A stretch of 64,000 bases of DNA from Anaspis maculata (GCA_949128115.1 OX421962.1:36541745-36605744), one strand, 5' to 3'. Counted from the first letter of the stretch, positions 45,782 through 58,706 are shown. The notes: a model not told the origin generated them from the sequence alone. A program made the numbers and translations.

Positions 45782-47154
45782 CACTGATAGAAATCTATGT
45801 GAAATCACAAACTAGTTACAAAGAGAGCTATGTAAAATTACTGTGAAAAATGCGTGAAAAACACATATTCGACGAATTCGTAGTGGAAATACAACATAAA
45901 TGTGAAATACCGAACCTTCATATAAAAATAACATTATTTTGTAATAATAACTTGTAAAAAACCAACCCTGATCACCGAATCACATGAACTTATTGTAAAA
46001 TTACATCATGTTCCGGAAAATTACAATTGATTTGTAAATTCACAAACATTTTGTGAAATCACAATGCTTCTGTAAAGCGGCATCCAATAGAAACGCAGCA
46101 AGCTTCGCAAGGTACATCATGGCGTCCGCTTTCGATCAGGTCGTAGCTGGTACTGTTGGTTTCTTTCTAGTTGGCTGGTAAAATCGTGTGAAACGTTCGC
46201 TCAAAAATTGCCAGGTATTTATTTTGAAGTAGGTATATTTCCCTATATATTTCATATTTGCTGATTTTACTTAATGCTATTTTATTGATATTGTTCATCA
46301 TTTTAGACTTTGACGTTTGGAATGTCTACATGGAAAGAGAAAAAGTTGCATCTTGCGATAATTTTTCCAGTTCCTTCGAAATTGCGTTTGGGCTGTATTT
46401 CATTTTCAATTTGATGTATCCGGCAGAAGTATCGATGACGATTGAAATGGTCCAAAGATATTTGCTAAAGATCCATCAAGACGATGGCACAAAGTCGAAG
46501 AAAAAAGGACCAAAACAAAAAGTGTTCACATTGATCAGGAAGCTAAGCTAAGTTTGAAGGTGACCTAAGTGACTTATGTATACTTCTTATCTTTTAGTAA
46601 CTGTGGTCTTTGTCCTAGATCAGCTCCAGAATGCCTTTTCCAGTGGTTCCAGTTCCAGTATTGGACTTATTTTCAGTTTATTACTAATACCTACATTTTA
46701 CTGTGTAATTAATATATTTGTAGTTATATGTATTAGAATAATAGTATGTTTAATAAATTAGTTCTATTAAGTTTCAGTGTGATCATTTTCCTAATAGTTA
46801 GTATCATTTTGAATAACTCAGACTGATTTGTGAAAAGACATGATTATTTGTGAAATTACAGCAGCATTTTACAATTTCTTCATAGTAAAATCACGATGTG
46901 AATTCACAATATTTACACCCATTTTTACATAATTTTGTAATTTTCAAATGTGATATCACACCGATATTGTGGAATTACAAAGGAATAATGCATTTGTCTT
47001 GTTGTGATATCACAAAGCCACAAATTACACGTATCTTGTAAATTCACAACTTTGATGTAAAAATCAGTTTCTTTTGTAAAATTCATTGGTTATCATGTGA
47101 AGCAAAATTGCCCGTGATATTTGCAGTAAATTTACAAAATCTTTTGTATCTGTG
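45782..47154. mobile_element. CACTA-like non-autonomous element with subterminal box arrays, 1373 bp
   Basis: The left end is CACTGATAGAAAT and the right end, inverted, is CACAGATACAAAA. TACCTA flanks both sides, but TACCTA is common in this genome, so it may not be a target duplication. Both ends carry many copies of a self-complementary box of the form TTGTGAAATTACA / TGTAAATTCACAA (about 45795-46075 and 46830-47140) in both orientations. A CACTR start with dense subterminal repeats suggests EnSpm/CACTA. The middle holds an open frame at 46258-46551. Confidence 0.6.
46258..46551 (+). CDS. 97-residue open frame inside the CACTA-like element
   Basis: The frame begins with a hydrophobic stretch (LILLNAILLILFIILDF), which may be intron read-through because TTTTAG occurs at about 46303-46308, a possible splice acceptor. 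It then reads FSSSFEIAFGLYFIFN, LMYPAEVSMTIEMVQRY and ends with a basic KSKKKGPKQKVFTLIRKLS. The body after the acceptor looks like a real protein segment. It recalls an uncharacterised C-terminal region seen in many transposon-associated insect proteins; that is from memory and unverified. A short upstream ATG frame (MASAFDQVV..., near 46119) might be a first exon, but the phase I tried does not join. The function is unknown. Confidence 0.4.
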   Translation: MLILLNAILLILFIILDFDVWNVYMEREKVASCDNFSSSFEIAFGLYFIFNLMYPAEVSMTIEMVQRYLLKIHQDDGTKSKKKGPKQKVFTLIRKLS

Positions 47155-47160
47155 TACCTA

Positions 47161-47821
47161 AGTATAGAAAATTGAGATTAGCCCTAAAAGGCTTCGAATT
47201 TGTATGGAGAGTGAAGAAGACGCCAAATCTGGAATTGCTTCACACACCCAATACGTAAAACCACAAGGCGTAACGTTTACTATCCACACAGATATACACA
47301 AACAATAATTATCCACGGCCACAGCAGGACACACGCGACTTAATCCGATGTGACATTGGCATGAGCATTTCATCCTTTTTTGGAATCGTCTTTGCTAGCT
47401 GTAATTCGATCCTTATTTAAATACCTAATCATACCTATACAGAATACCTTTCAATACCCCGGACAAGAACCGGCTCGAGCGTATAGAGCCCCACCAAAGC
47501 TTCGATTTGTTTATTGTTTTGAAAATTGCGGAAAACCTGCTGGAGTGCGTCCCTGAAGAGCGCGCTCGGCCTCTCTTTCCTTATTTGTTTGGTGGTAGGC
47601 GAAGCAGGCGATGCGTCTTTCGAAACATTAGCATATCGTTCGATAAACATGTTGGAATTCTTGAAGTGGAGCATTTTATAACGTTGTTGTTCTGATTATG
47701 TGGATAAAGCAGGGAGGTTTGAATTTAACTACCTACCTATGGTGCCGGGTTATTGTTGAATTTATTGATTTTAGGTTAAACAACAATGCAAAAGCAACCG
47801 CATCACTAATTAGGTAGGTTA
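47161..47821. other. Unassigned region
   Basis: Short open frames only (for example 47435-47674 minus and 47507-47695 plus, overlapping). No motif was recognised. Confidence 0.35.
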
Positions 47822-49058
47822 TACAGGGTGATTCACCACCAAATGGACATAGCTTAAGGGTAGGTCCAGTTTTTCCATGCGAACCAGGATCTGGTTTTGA
47901 AATTTCTATAAAGTTGTTCGTTTCGAAGCTACAGGGTGATTCATGTATTTCGTGGATTTTTTTGACAAGCTGTATCTTCAGAACGACTTAATGGATTCGA
48001 TTGAAATTTTGTGAGTTAATTCTTCCATTGATAGCTGACACATCGCCCTATCAAACAGTTCAAAATTTCCAGGGCCGGCTTTGAAAAAAAAACTTCAAAG
48101 CTTTTTTCAAAAAAAGACATTCCGTATGCATATTTTTCAAAATTCATTTTCATATTCAGAAACCACATGGAACATGCTAATAATATCGCAAAAAAAATTT
48201 CTTGGCACCATTGAGCTGTCAATAAAATTTTGATGATCCTGAAAATTTTTGAGGTTAGGATTTTTTGTAAATTGATGGTTCAAAATATTTGCAAATGATC
48301 TATTATGGCCTTGAATTTCAGCCGTTTTGTCAAAAAAATGTAAGAAAAATTTTCACGTTTTTTCGGCAGCAAAAAAAAATTTCATCAGAATTTGAAAAAA
48401 GAAAATTGTTACATCCCTCAACTTCATTTCTATCCCACATTGAGCTGAAATTGAGGGACGTGACATAAATTTTTCGAAAATTTTTATGAAATTTTTTGTT
48501 GCTCCTAATTAGGTACTGGAAAACGTTAAAAAAAAATTTTAATTTTTGTGACGAAACGGCTGAAATTTTAGGTCATAATAGATCATATGCAAATATTCCA
48601 AATCATCAATTTACAAAAAATCCTAACCTCAAAAATTTTCAGGACTATCAAAATTTTATTGACAGCTCAATGGTGCCAAGCAATTTTTTTTGCGATACTT
48701 GTAGCATGTTTTATGTAGTTTCTAAATGTGAAAATAAATTTGGAAAAATATACATACAGAACGTCTTTTTCGAAAAAACTTTGAAGTTTTTTTTATCAAG
48801 GCCGGCCCTGGAAATTTCGAACTGCTTGATTAGGCGATGTGTCAATTATCAATAGTAGAATTAACTTACAAAATTTCAATCGAATCCATTGGATCGTTCT
48901 AAAGATATGGCTTATTAAAAAAATCGACAAAATACATGAATCACCCTGTAACTTCAAAACAAACAGCGTTAGAAAATTTTCAAAGCCAGATCCTGGTTTG
49001 CCTGGAGAAACTGGACCCACCCTCAGGCTATGTCCATTTGGTGGTGAATCACCCTGTA
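47822..49058. mobile_element. 1237-bp foldback, copy 2 of the CACCACCAAATGGACATAGC family
   Basis: It has the same termini as 27368-28604, with TA at both edges, and exactly the same length. The right arm here matches the left arm of copy 1 (both read CCTGAGGGTGGGTCCAG on the appropriate strand), so the copies are in opposite orientation. Inner ACAGGGTGAT motifs lie 108 bp from the ends. Frames present on both strands reflect the palindrome. Confidence 0.92.
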
Positions 49059-49159
49059 GATGCTATAAATCTACGCTTCTCAGTTACGCTAATTCTATCG
49101 CAGCAGTGTGATTTCTGTTGGAGTGTGGCCCTCGCTGTAGTACAAGAAAGATAGATTTC

Positions 49160-50756
49160 AACCTCGGAAAAAATATGGACGTCCTGAAAATTTAATATTT
49201 TGTTCAGAATTGAGTGCTCTACAACATATCCAAAATCGCCAAAAATCGCACTCGGGGGTTTTGAGTTATTGGAGGGGGAGTAAAAAATTGCTGGTCAAAA
49301 TGGAAGGGATGGAACCCGTTAACCCATGGGATGCGAATACATTATAGTTCGACGTATCATATCCCATTGATACCATTTTGGCACAAAAAGTGTCCATCAT
49401 TGTTGAAGGAGAGTAGTGGGGGGGCGAAGCTCTGCTAGGTGGTCCATTTTGTTTTAATGGCCATGTAGAACCGATCACGACAAGTTTGGTATCTTTTCCG
49501 ACTAAATTCAATCTCCTGAACTCGTATCCGATGTGCAAATTCGGATGAAAACAAGTTTGAACAAGTTAACTTGGGAAAACTTGTTTTTTCTTTGACAATT
49601 TTGACGAATTTTTTTTGTACTGTTGGAGGTGTTCATTTCCAGAAAATTTTCAGGGACCATTGAATTGAAGTGTATTCTCCATAAAAATCATCCACTCGAA
49701 GTATAATTTTGTTTCTCGAGTTTAAAAAATCGATTTGAACTTGAGCCGGCGTGGCGCGTCGTCTACTACTGATCAGAACACTACAGCATGCACCTTTAAA
49801 TGAAAACACCTCAAACTATTGAAGAAATAAGAACTGATCTTCGAAAATTGGAGGATCTGTGGAGAATTGAATTCCCTATAACATAAACAAAATCGCCATG
49901 AATCGCACTGTAGGGTTTTGAGTTATTCAAGGGAAGAGGTAACACTTCATAGAGTATGAATCTTGTCAAAGTGTTATACTCTTCCTCGAATAACTCAAAA
50001 TCTTGCATTGCGATTCATAGCGATTTTGTTCATGGTATAGGGAATTCAGTTCTGCACAAATCCTCTAATTTTCGAAGAAGAGTTGTTATTTCTCCAATAG
50101 TTTGAGGTGTTTTCATTTAAAGGTGCATGCTGTAGAGTTCTGGTCTGTAGTAGACGACGCGCCGCGGCGGCTCAAGTTCAAATCGTTTTTTTAAACTCGA
50201 GAAACAAAATTATACATCGAGTGGATGATTTTTGTGGGGAATACACTTCAATTTATTGGTCCCTGAAAATTTTCTAAGAATTAACACCTCCAACAGTACA
50301 AAAAAAATTCGTCAAAATTGTCAAAGAAAAAACAAGTTTTCTCAAGTCAACTTGTTCAATCTTGTTTTCATCCGAATTTGCACATCGGATGCGAGTTCAG
50401 GAGATTGAATTTAGTCGGAAAAGATACCAAACTTGTCGTGATCGGTTCTACATGGCTATAAAAACAAAATGGACCACCCAGCAGAACTTCGCCCCCCCAC
50501 TACTCCCCTTCAACAATGATGGACACTTTTTGTGCCAAAATGGTATCAATGAGATATGATACGTCGAACTATAATGTATTCGCATCCAATGGGTTGACGG
50601 GTTCCATCCCCTCCATTTTTACCAGCAATTTTTTACTCCCCCTCCAATAACTCAAAACCCCCGAGTGCGATTATTGGCGATTTTGGATATGTTGTAGAGT
50701 ACTTAATTCTGAACAAAATTTAAAATTTTCAGGACGTCCATATTTATTCCGAGGTT
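49160..50756. mobile_element. ~1.6-kb foldback without ACAGGGTG ends
   Basis: AACCTCGGAAAAAATATGGA at 49160 is inverted as CATATTTATTCCGAGGTT ending at 50756. Further shared blocks are CCCGAGTGCGAT, AAAGTGTCCATCATTGTTGA, TTGTTTTTTCTTTGACAATT and AGGTGCATGCTGTAG, all inverted. The centre is near 49960. There is no target duplication that I can identify and no coding motif. It is a different family from the TACAGGG set. Confidence 0.88.
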
Positions 50757-52608
50757 TCGCCGATTTCTTTACTATTTTTCCTGTACTACTGGTGACCGTG
50801 ACCACTATAGAGATGAGAGTGAGAGATCATCTTGCTCCGAATTATTTCAACACCTTATCCTGGAACCGTGAGTCTTAATGATAGCAAGGCGAAAATATAG
50901 TAATGCAGTAGACGCTAGAGCACAGACTTGAGGTTTTTTGGTGTCATAATTCCTAAAAATATGAGCCTTTAGGCACAAAAGAATGTGATTCTTGGCATCA
51001 TAAAAAGGCAAAATTAGCTCGAAACAGGCACAATTTTTTTTAAAATATATATATAAATAAGTAGATAAGTAGGTATGCATAGGCATCTACGCAAGAAAAA
51101 AGTTACGGCACCGCAATCTGCCGTCAGGCAAAAGAATGACATTATGTGCAGTAAAGCCAATTTTACAGGAGAGCAATTTGAAATTCTTCAAGTCGCTTTG
51201 AACTGTCATATTTTTCTCATTTTTTTGTCATTGCTGCATATTTTCTCATCAGTCTTGTTTCATGATAAGCTAAAACCCTAAGGTGCTATAATAGTCTACT
51301 GGACTCAATTTTTCCAATTTTTTTTTTAAAACTGCAATTTTCATATGATTAATAGTCACGCAGCGCAGCGCAATACCTCAATTTTGAGTGCTTAAAAAAT
51401 TTTAAATAGAACGCTGGTGACGTCACAATAACTACATAACTTCATCCCTACTCCTCTCACCGCGACACTCGCATGTTGTGTTTGTTGCACGTCGGTGCTT
51501 ATGGAAGCAGCTATGACGTCGCGCAAATTTTTAAAATAGCTTCAACATCAAGACGCGTGGAAAAAGCAAATATTTTTTCTCAAAATGGGTTTACTGATGT
51601 GTACTTGATAGCCCGATCATGGTAAAATCTCAAAATGGCACCAGTGTCCAGTAGCCTATTACTACCGTCGTTTTTCCTACCGTCGAAAATTGCTCAAATG
51701 AAATATCTGACACGTACAGCCTCGAATGGCAATCCTCACTAGTAATTTCGAGTGATTACTTACCATAATTGCCGTATACGTTGCATCAGGCGAACCGTAT
51801 GTAGTAGTATACGTGATGGCGATTCATTGCGGGAGGATATTGTTAGAGATGACTAGACAAACAAGCCGTAAACATGGGCAACTTGTGGTGTTTATGTCAA
51901 GTAGTTCAAGTTAAGATTGGGCACTCGATTGGGCACATACGTCAAAATCTTCAAGCAAAATATGCACATGCTTCTTCAGACTCCATTCTTTCACATACGA
52001 AGTTTCTTCCAGTAATCTTTTCACTATTTGGAAGAGAATGAAAGCAAAAAAATTGCAGTGCGGAACATTTCGATCACAATTGTACCTACCTACTTCACAA
52101 ACTGTTACTTGTCCACCATCAAGCGACAAACGACATTGCTGCGCGGTTTCATTTTGCTTCTCTTCCTGCTTGAACAGAAGAGAGGAACCCATTCATCGGG
52201 AACTCTCCCGGAACACGTACACACAGAGACTTGTTGAAGAAATTGCCGGTCGGACAGCCCCGATCCGCTACACGGCTACACTCTTAAGCTCTCGTCACAC
52301 TCATCGCGAGTTTCTTCTACTAACAACTACCCTTTTCGCGGTGGAAGGGGTGGCGTCCAATACATATGACTGTACAGCTCTGCCATGGAGGTGAAATAGA
52401 AAGGTTGAACTAATAGCACTTGGACTTTCTTCCTTGAAAAAAAAAACCACTTGTCCATTATTTTTTGATAAAAAAATGAGCGCCCAAGAGCCCGTCTGTT
52501 GTTTTCTCGCTAGACTGCCTGGACCACCCTGCATAGAACTAGTCACGACAAAAAGTTGAGCTCATTGTTTACGAAATGTGTTCTTTTAATCAGTAACTTG
52601 CTCTGTTA
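50757..52608. other. Unassigned region
   Basis: A 119-codon frame at 52038-52394 (plus) and one of 93 codons at 51911-52192 (minus) overlap each other and contain no familiar domain. A CCACCCTGCATAG near 52522 may be one MITE end. I recognise no gene. Confidence 0.35.
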
Positions 52609-52758
52609 ATAGGTGCTTTCCTTTTACCACATATTCTAAGTATTCTGACCTAACTTGTTAGTGGTAGGTATCTCACTTTCGCGCATGTGGATCCTCGCTT
52701 TTTCTCTCTCTAACGTAGATCAGATCAGTGAGCTCTGTGGTAAAAGGAAAGCGCCTAT
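52609..52758. mobile_element. 150-bp MITE-like inverted repeat
   Basis: ATAGGTGCTTTCCTTTTACC at 52609 is inverted at 52739-52758 with one difference, giving 23-bp arms around a ~104-bp loop. It is non-coding. Confidence 0.75.
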
Positions 52759-53748
52759 ATTGTGTTTGTAGAAGGATTTGGCCGTCAACTGTTACGTCAG
52801 TCGACTGTCAAAAAACCGGAACATGCTTCTTTCGTATCAGGAAAGCAGAAACAATAGGCGATTCACATTTAAAACACGCCACCTGGTGTAGAGCTCTGTA
52901 CTTGATCGTGGAGGAATTTTTTGAGAGGAACACATACTCATACTCCGACGTCTAGTAGCCTAGGTGGGCACTAGTAGATACCTGCAATACCCACATCATT
53001 GACAAGTAGAAATAATGTGAAAAGGGGTTTGCATTTGTGTCTCTTATTTCATGTTATGGTTAGCGTATTTAGCAGGCTTGTAGTAGATCCAGATCCAGAG
53101 ATGCGCAGCTGAAAGACTATACCCCCAGCAATGCACTACATTTCGACATTGCGGTAAAAAAGCTTGTTGTGTCTCCCTCCGTGCGGTCGTGCGGATGTGA
53201 CAGTCTGTTGCTCTTCCTTGGGCGGAAGCTGTGGATGATTCAGAAAAAGGTCTGCGACGACGCTGGTCATCAACATGGGGCCCAATAAACAGCTTACGGG
53301 GTCTCAAGGGTTCACAGGAACAAAAGTTTGCTTGTAGTGGACTGCACAAGACAGCAAAGTGACAATTTTGACGTGCCACCAATTGACGTAACAGCCGCGA
53401 CGTTGCCTGCGGCAACTTGGACCTCCTCAAATAATTTATTCCCTAAAACTTCCTCCACGAAGAGGCCATTTTCCCCAATAAGGTCAATCGCCTATAGGAA
53501 CATCCCTATTTATGAAATCAGTACCTACCTTCACATCATGTGAAATACTGTTTCAGTATTTATTGAAAGTGGGTGTACATACTTACTTCGTTAATATCCA
53601 TAGCTCAAAAAAACTTTCCTGCTTTGCACAGAAAAAATTTCTTCAGTGGCTCCAGTGACTTTTTCCACATAATAAGCGAATGAATTCAAGATTGTTGTCG
53701 CATTGCCGTAGTTAGTTACGCTGAATTTTACTCTGCGTACGTACATAA
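52759..53748. other. Unassigned region with a GC-richer open frame
   Basis: On the minus strand a 128-codon frame spans 53044-53430 and is arginine-rich in the middle (DDQRRRRPFSESSTASAQG). The region is richer in GC than its surroundings, which lengthens chance frames, and I recognise no domain. It could be an unannotated exon. Confidence 0.3.
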
Positions 53749-53900
53749 TGGGGAGTTTGCGTGCACACGTACGTACGACGTGACGTAACTTTCAACGTGA
53801 AAATTGGCGAGTATGTTATCTGTAATTCCTTAGTTACTGGGGAGTTTTCACGTTCTACGTTGCGTTACGTCATATGTCCAATGAAATCGCAAACTCCCTA
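53749..53900. mobile_element. 152-bp MITE with TRGGGAGTTTGCG ends
   Basis: TGGGGAGTTTGCG at 53749 is inverted as CGCAAACTCCCTA ending at 53900. The interior is rich in ACGTACGT/CGTAACG-like boxes (TACGACGTGACGTAAC against GTTGCGTTACGTCATA), which extend the pairing. Confidence 0.75.
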
Positions 53901-55118
53901 CTACGTCTTGACTCGTCGCAGAATATACGTAACAATAACTGTATACGTCTCTGATTAGAAACTGAAACAACAGACATTTTTAGGGATGCACACTGCATTT
54001 CTCATAGAAGTTGATCATCAATTTCCCTCAAGCAACCAGCTGGTTTTGAGACGATAAAAAACCTAAATGTTTTCAAAATAGATGGAAGCTCATTCTTTCA
54101 CTGACAAATTGAAATAAGAAAACTCAACGGAATCTAGAACGGAAATACTTACTCAACTTAAAATTACTCCAGCAAATCCTGTGCGCGGTGTCGATTTCAA
54201 AGAATATATTTTCCTCAAGTATATCTACCTAAGTGCCTGAATTTCAACACCAAAACGTAATTATCCTATAAAAAACTTCCAAAATTAAGCAATAAATCTT
54301 GTACGAACATCAAAGTCCCTGATAACGATCGCATAACTCAAGGAATAGGTGAAATTAATTTGCAAAATTCCATAAATGTCGCGCTTGAAGTTCAAGCATG
54401 TTCTTCCACAGAACGTCAAAATGTTGCATTTATTAAACTTCTCGTCCATCTGCGTAAATATCGAGGTGAATATGGAAAAGTCAGTTATTGAAGTTCTAAT
54501 TGGCACCGTATTCAAATTGCAACGTGTTAATGGACGGAAGCAAAATAGTTCTTAGTTCTTGTGGTATTTCGTCTTGCTGTCTGTTTCCAAGAGTGTTTTA
54601 TTGCACTTCATAAATTAATCTGTTGCATTCCGTGAACGTGTTTGTCAAGCTCTGCTTTCTTCTCTTTTTGTACAAGGCGCGAAAATTTTCTATGCCAATC
54701 TCATTCGTGACTAGGTAAGATATTTATTTAATGCGCGAAAAAATTACGTAATTATTTTATTATTACAAAATATGTAACACTTTTTAGGTGAAAGTTTCAG
54801 AAACTTGCTTCTGTAAAGTGTCAACTGTGCAGCTGTGTGGTGTGTATACCTATAGTGATTTTTTTTTCGCTGCATTATTAATGCGACCACATTAACATTC
54901 ATACTTACCTTAAAGGCTCGTTAGGTTGGCAATCAGCGTTAAAATATGCACGATTGTATGCATCACTGAAGTAATGTTTCTTGATGAGGTTCTATGAAAA
55001 TTTCCACCATCATCAGACTCCGCGCGCGCTGCTGCATAAGGATGGAAAGTAAATCAAGAGCAACAGGCAGGCACCAAACAACCATTGACAAAGCCAAGCC
55101 ATCCCACTCGAAGCCCAA
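53901..55118. other. Unassigned region
   Basis: No gene was recognised. Near 55003-55017 TTCCACCATCATCAG resembles a splice acceptor that could feed the open frame starting at 55119, but this is speculative. Confidence 0.3.
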
Positions 55119-55397
55119 ATGACTGAAGAAAGAGACCGTTTAGGAAACTTGCCGGAGATAAAGGCTTGGTCAAGGTGGGGCACCATCACACGGGGTGACG
55201 TCACATTTGAAGACTTGAATCGGGAAAGACCTGTGTGGTATAAGCAGAGGGAAGTAAAACGCAATATCTTTTTTAGAATCAGCAGTTTATATTTGTCTGA
55301 TCAAGTGAGATTTCATAGAGCTGAGATAGCACAACCACATATGAATATAGTACATCGACTTGAACAGTTTATGCGTATAACAACTGAAGGTTTTTGA
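55119..55397 (+). CDS. 92-residue open frame with immediate polyadenylation signal
   Basis: ATG 55119 opens a 92-codon frame ending TGA at 55395-55397. AATAAA follows 12 bases later at 55409-55414, as in a very compact 3' end. The translation is hydrophilic and mixed: MTEERDRLGNLPEIK at the start, VWYKQREVKRNIFFR in the middle and HRLEQFMRITTEGF at the end. I recognise no domain. It could be the last exon of a gene whose acceptor lies near 55017, a single-exon retrocopy, or a chance frame. It lies on the opposite strand to the sr gene, whose 3' UTR may come close. Confidence 0.35.
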   Translation: MTEERDRLGNLPEIKAWSRWGTITRGDVTFEDLNRERPVWYKQREVKRNIFFRISSLYLSDQVRFHRAEIAQPHMNIVHRLEQFMRITTEGF

Positions 55398-55414
55398 CAA
55401 CATGTACAAATAAA

Positions 55415-58088
55415 TAGGGATGTTTGTGTGATAATAATTTACAATATCCATGTATTCAAATATCACATTCACAATACAACAGCCTCATGAGTCGAATAAT
55501 TTTTTTTTCAACAACAGCATTTTGATAAAAGGTAACATCTAATATTCGGGATATAAAAATAGATATAGTAGTATAGTGCAATTCAATGGAAGGGAGTAGT
55601 AGTAATCAAAAAACATGCGCTTTTTTTCTTAGCGCACATGCAACAACAATTGGGGATCAACAATTTCCATAAAAGATCAATAATAATCAATAATTACATT
55701 ATATTTATGTACAAAGAGTTATAACGTTATTTTGATATTTTTCTTATGTACAATTTATACAGCAATACTTTTTGTTTCAATCATCATCATCAACCGCAAA
55801 TTAGGCCTATGGTATTTGTACGCTTTTCTTGTGGACAGCGCCACCATGTCATCCTCAACTAACATATTCTCTCTGTGATGGGTGTAAGATTCAAATAATG
55901 GTAACTATGCTATGGCCTTGATATTGAAAATCTTACGTGGTATGTTAGTTACTCAAAGACACTTCGTTAAGGCATTCTCGATTATAAAGATAACTCTCGT
56001 TCCGTTCCATTTTTTTTTATCAGGTCTAACTTTGCAAATTTTCCAAAATATGTGCGTTGAATGACTCATATATTGACTTTTTTCATCATCGGACTATTAT
56101 TATTATTACAATTATTATTGACAATTATACAACCTATCGACTTTTTTTAATATAAAAAAGAAAACACTAGTACGGAATGTATATTATAAAATCGTGTGTG
56201 TTATTTGGCAACAAGTAGTTGTTACAGTATTAAATAATAAATTAAAAATAATAGTAGTAATACCTATCGTAACAGTAATTAAAGCCATTTGTTATTGAAA
56301 GTTGATCTAGTGTTATGAGCGGGTGGGGCTCGGAAATAATTACAACAATTTACAAAACAAAACAAAATTGCCGAGGGGCGTTGTCGCAACCCCCGGCCAG
56401 CTTGCTGCAGTTCTGTTGCTAAAACACTGAGAAAAATTGTTTTTGCATGGGGTTCCATCACAAATAAATATAATTAATCGACACGTTAATGGCACACGGG
56501 CGCAGGGCCAGTACGGAGATCATGTTCAGGTCGCGTGTAAATTATATTACGGCGGATAAACTCGAGCTGTTCCGAAAACTGGGCACTTTTATTTTATAAA
56601 CCTTGGCACGGGCATACTTTTTTAATAAAGTTTTTTTTTTGAGAAAAACCAACAATTTTGTCTGTGAATTGAATTTTTTTGTAAAGAAAAGCGGAGTTTT
56701 CACGTTGAGATAGAATGATGAAAGCTCGTTACTAAAGTCTAAAAATCTTACAAATTAGATCTGTGCAGCGGCAGCCTCATGAAAGCGGCAGCTATAAAGC
56801 TTGATGAATCATGGTTTTATAACAATAAAGCGCTTTGATGGAAAATTAATTAAAGTACAGCTTTATAGCGCCTCTTTGAAGCTGGCGCACAGATTGACTA
56901 GAAAAAGCACCGTAAAAATAATTCGAGAAGTGATTCGAGACGATTTTTGCCAGTTGAGAGAAACAACAAGGTACAGGGAAATGAATGGAATTTGACGAAA
57001 AAAAAGTATTTTTTCAATGTAACCGAACCTAACGTTCACCAGATGCCAATAAAATGGTGCCTGTCGAAATTTAATAACATTACATAAAAAGTAATGGGTA
57101 TCGGTAAATAGGAAAATAATTTGGAAAAATTATTTGAAAAATTGTATCAAAATAAATGTAAAATACGTTTGAATTGATGTATGGATGTGACTAATGAATT
57201 TTTTCGAGAATCCGCGATGAACAAACCACAAAGTAAGTTACCGTGATGTTACGTGCGCTGCGGTGAACCGCAATGGACACCTTTCAAGCCATTCATCAGT
57301 TTACCGTGGTGATTGTAGTCTCATCTCATGATAAATTGAGGCTCTGTTGGAACAATTTTGCATTTTTTTCTACTGATACTATACTTCGTCGGTATAGTTA
57401 GTGTGATTCATGACACAAGGACTGTTCGCAAAATTTTATTCAGTCGTAATAGCTGGGTAAGATCGGCGGGCACAAATGCAAAATTAGTGAAATCATTCGC
57501 CGTCGCTCAGGTGCTCTTGTCCCTCAAACCATCATACAACATAACAGTTTCTACCTTATGAGCAATCAAACTTCTTTGCTTCCTGTGTGCGAAAAAAAGC
57601 ACGAACGCTGAAAAAATTGAGCATATATTTGCCTTGTTCGTTGAAAATAATTAGAACGAAGGATTCTTTGGTTCGTTCATTAACAAGAAGTGTTATGTTG
57701 TATTGGATGAATTGATGAGTTTTTACCCAGCTATCTAAATGCATGATCATGTGAAAGCTAAGCGTTTCTATTATTTGAAGTAACCAGGACAACGCGAGTT
57801 ACGTCCGAATTCTCATGGTTACCAATAGCGGTCACCATGACAACTGAAAAAATTACAAGTTATATGCGAGAAATTGTTGGTTTTAATCGATTTTTTTGTA
57901 AAACTACCCGAAAGTCTCATACCCTATCTGTTCAGTGCTTACCCAGTTGAGGTGTACAGCGCCGCCTATCCGCCTTGGCGCTATTCTATTCGCACGTAGA
58001 TCAGCCTTGCGGCGTCGGTGCCGAGATCACAGTCGTCACGTATGAAGAGAACACATTCGCCGGGTGCCAGCTCGGCGGTGGGTAATTC
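55415..58088 (-). other. sr: AT-rich stretch downstream of sr, probably including its 3' UTR
   Basis: Directly downstream (minus strand) of the sr stop codon there is AT-rich sequence with few repeats. AATAAA on the minus strand occurs at 57435-57440 (about 650 bases after the stop) and 56588-56593 (about 1.5 kb after). Either could end the transcript. Short open frames (57358-57561 plus, 56801-56995 plus) have no recognised motif. The real end needs transcripts. Confidence 0.4.

Positions 58089-58706
<618 letters not shown>

Noticed and set aside
49266..50559. Mirrored frames (about 90 and 65 codons) in the 1.6-kb foldback as coding genes
   Set aside because: Both arms encode the same peptide pieces because they are inverted copies. 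There is no transposase motif.
53044..53430. 128-codon minus-strand frame as a gene
   Set aside because: There is no known domain, it is arginine-rich and it sits in a GC-richer patch. It is kept only as a note in the regional entry.
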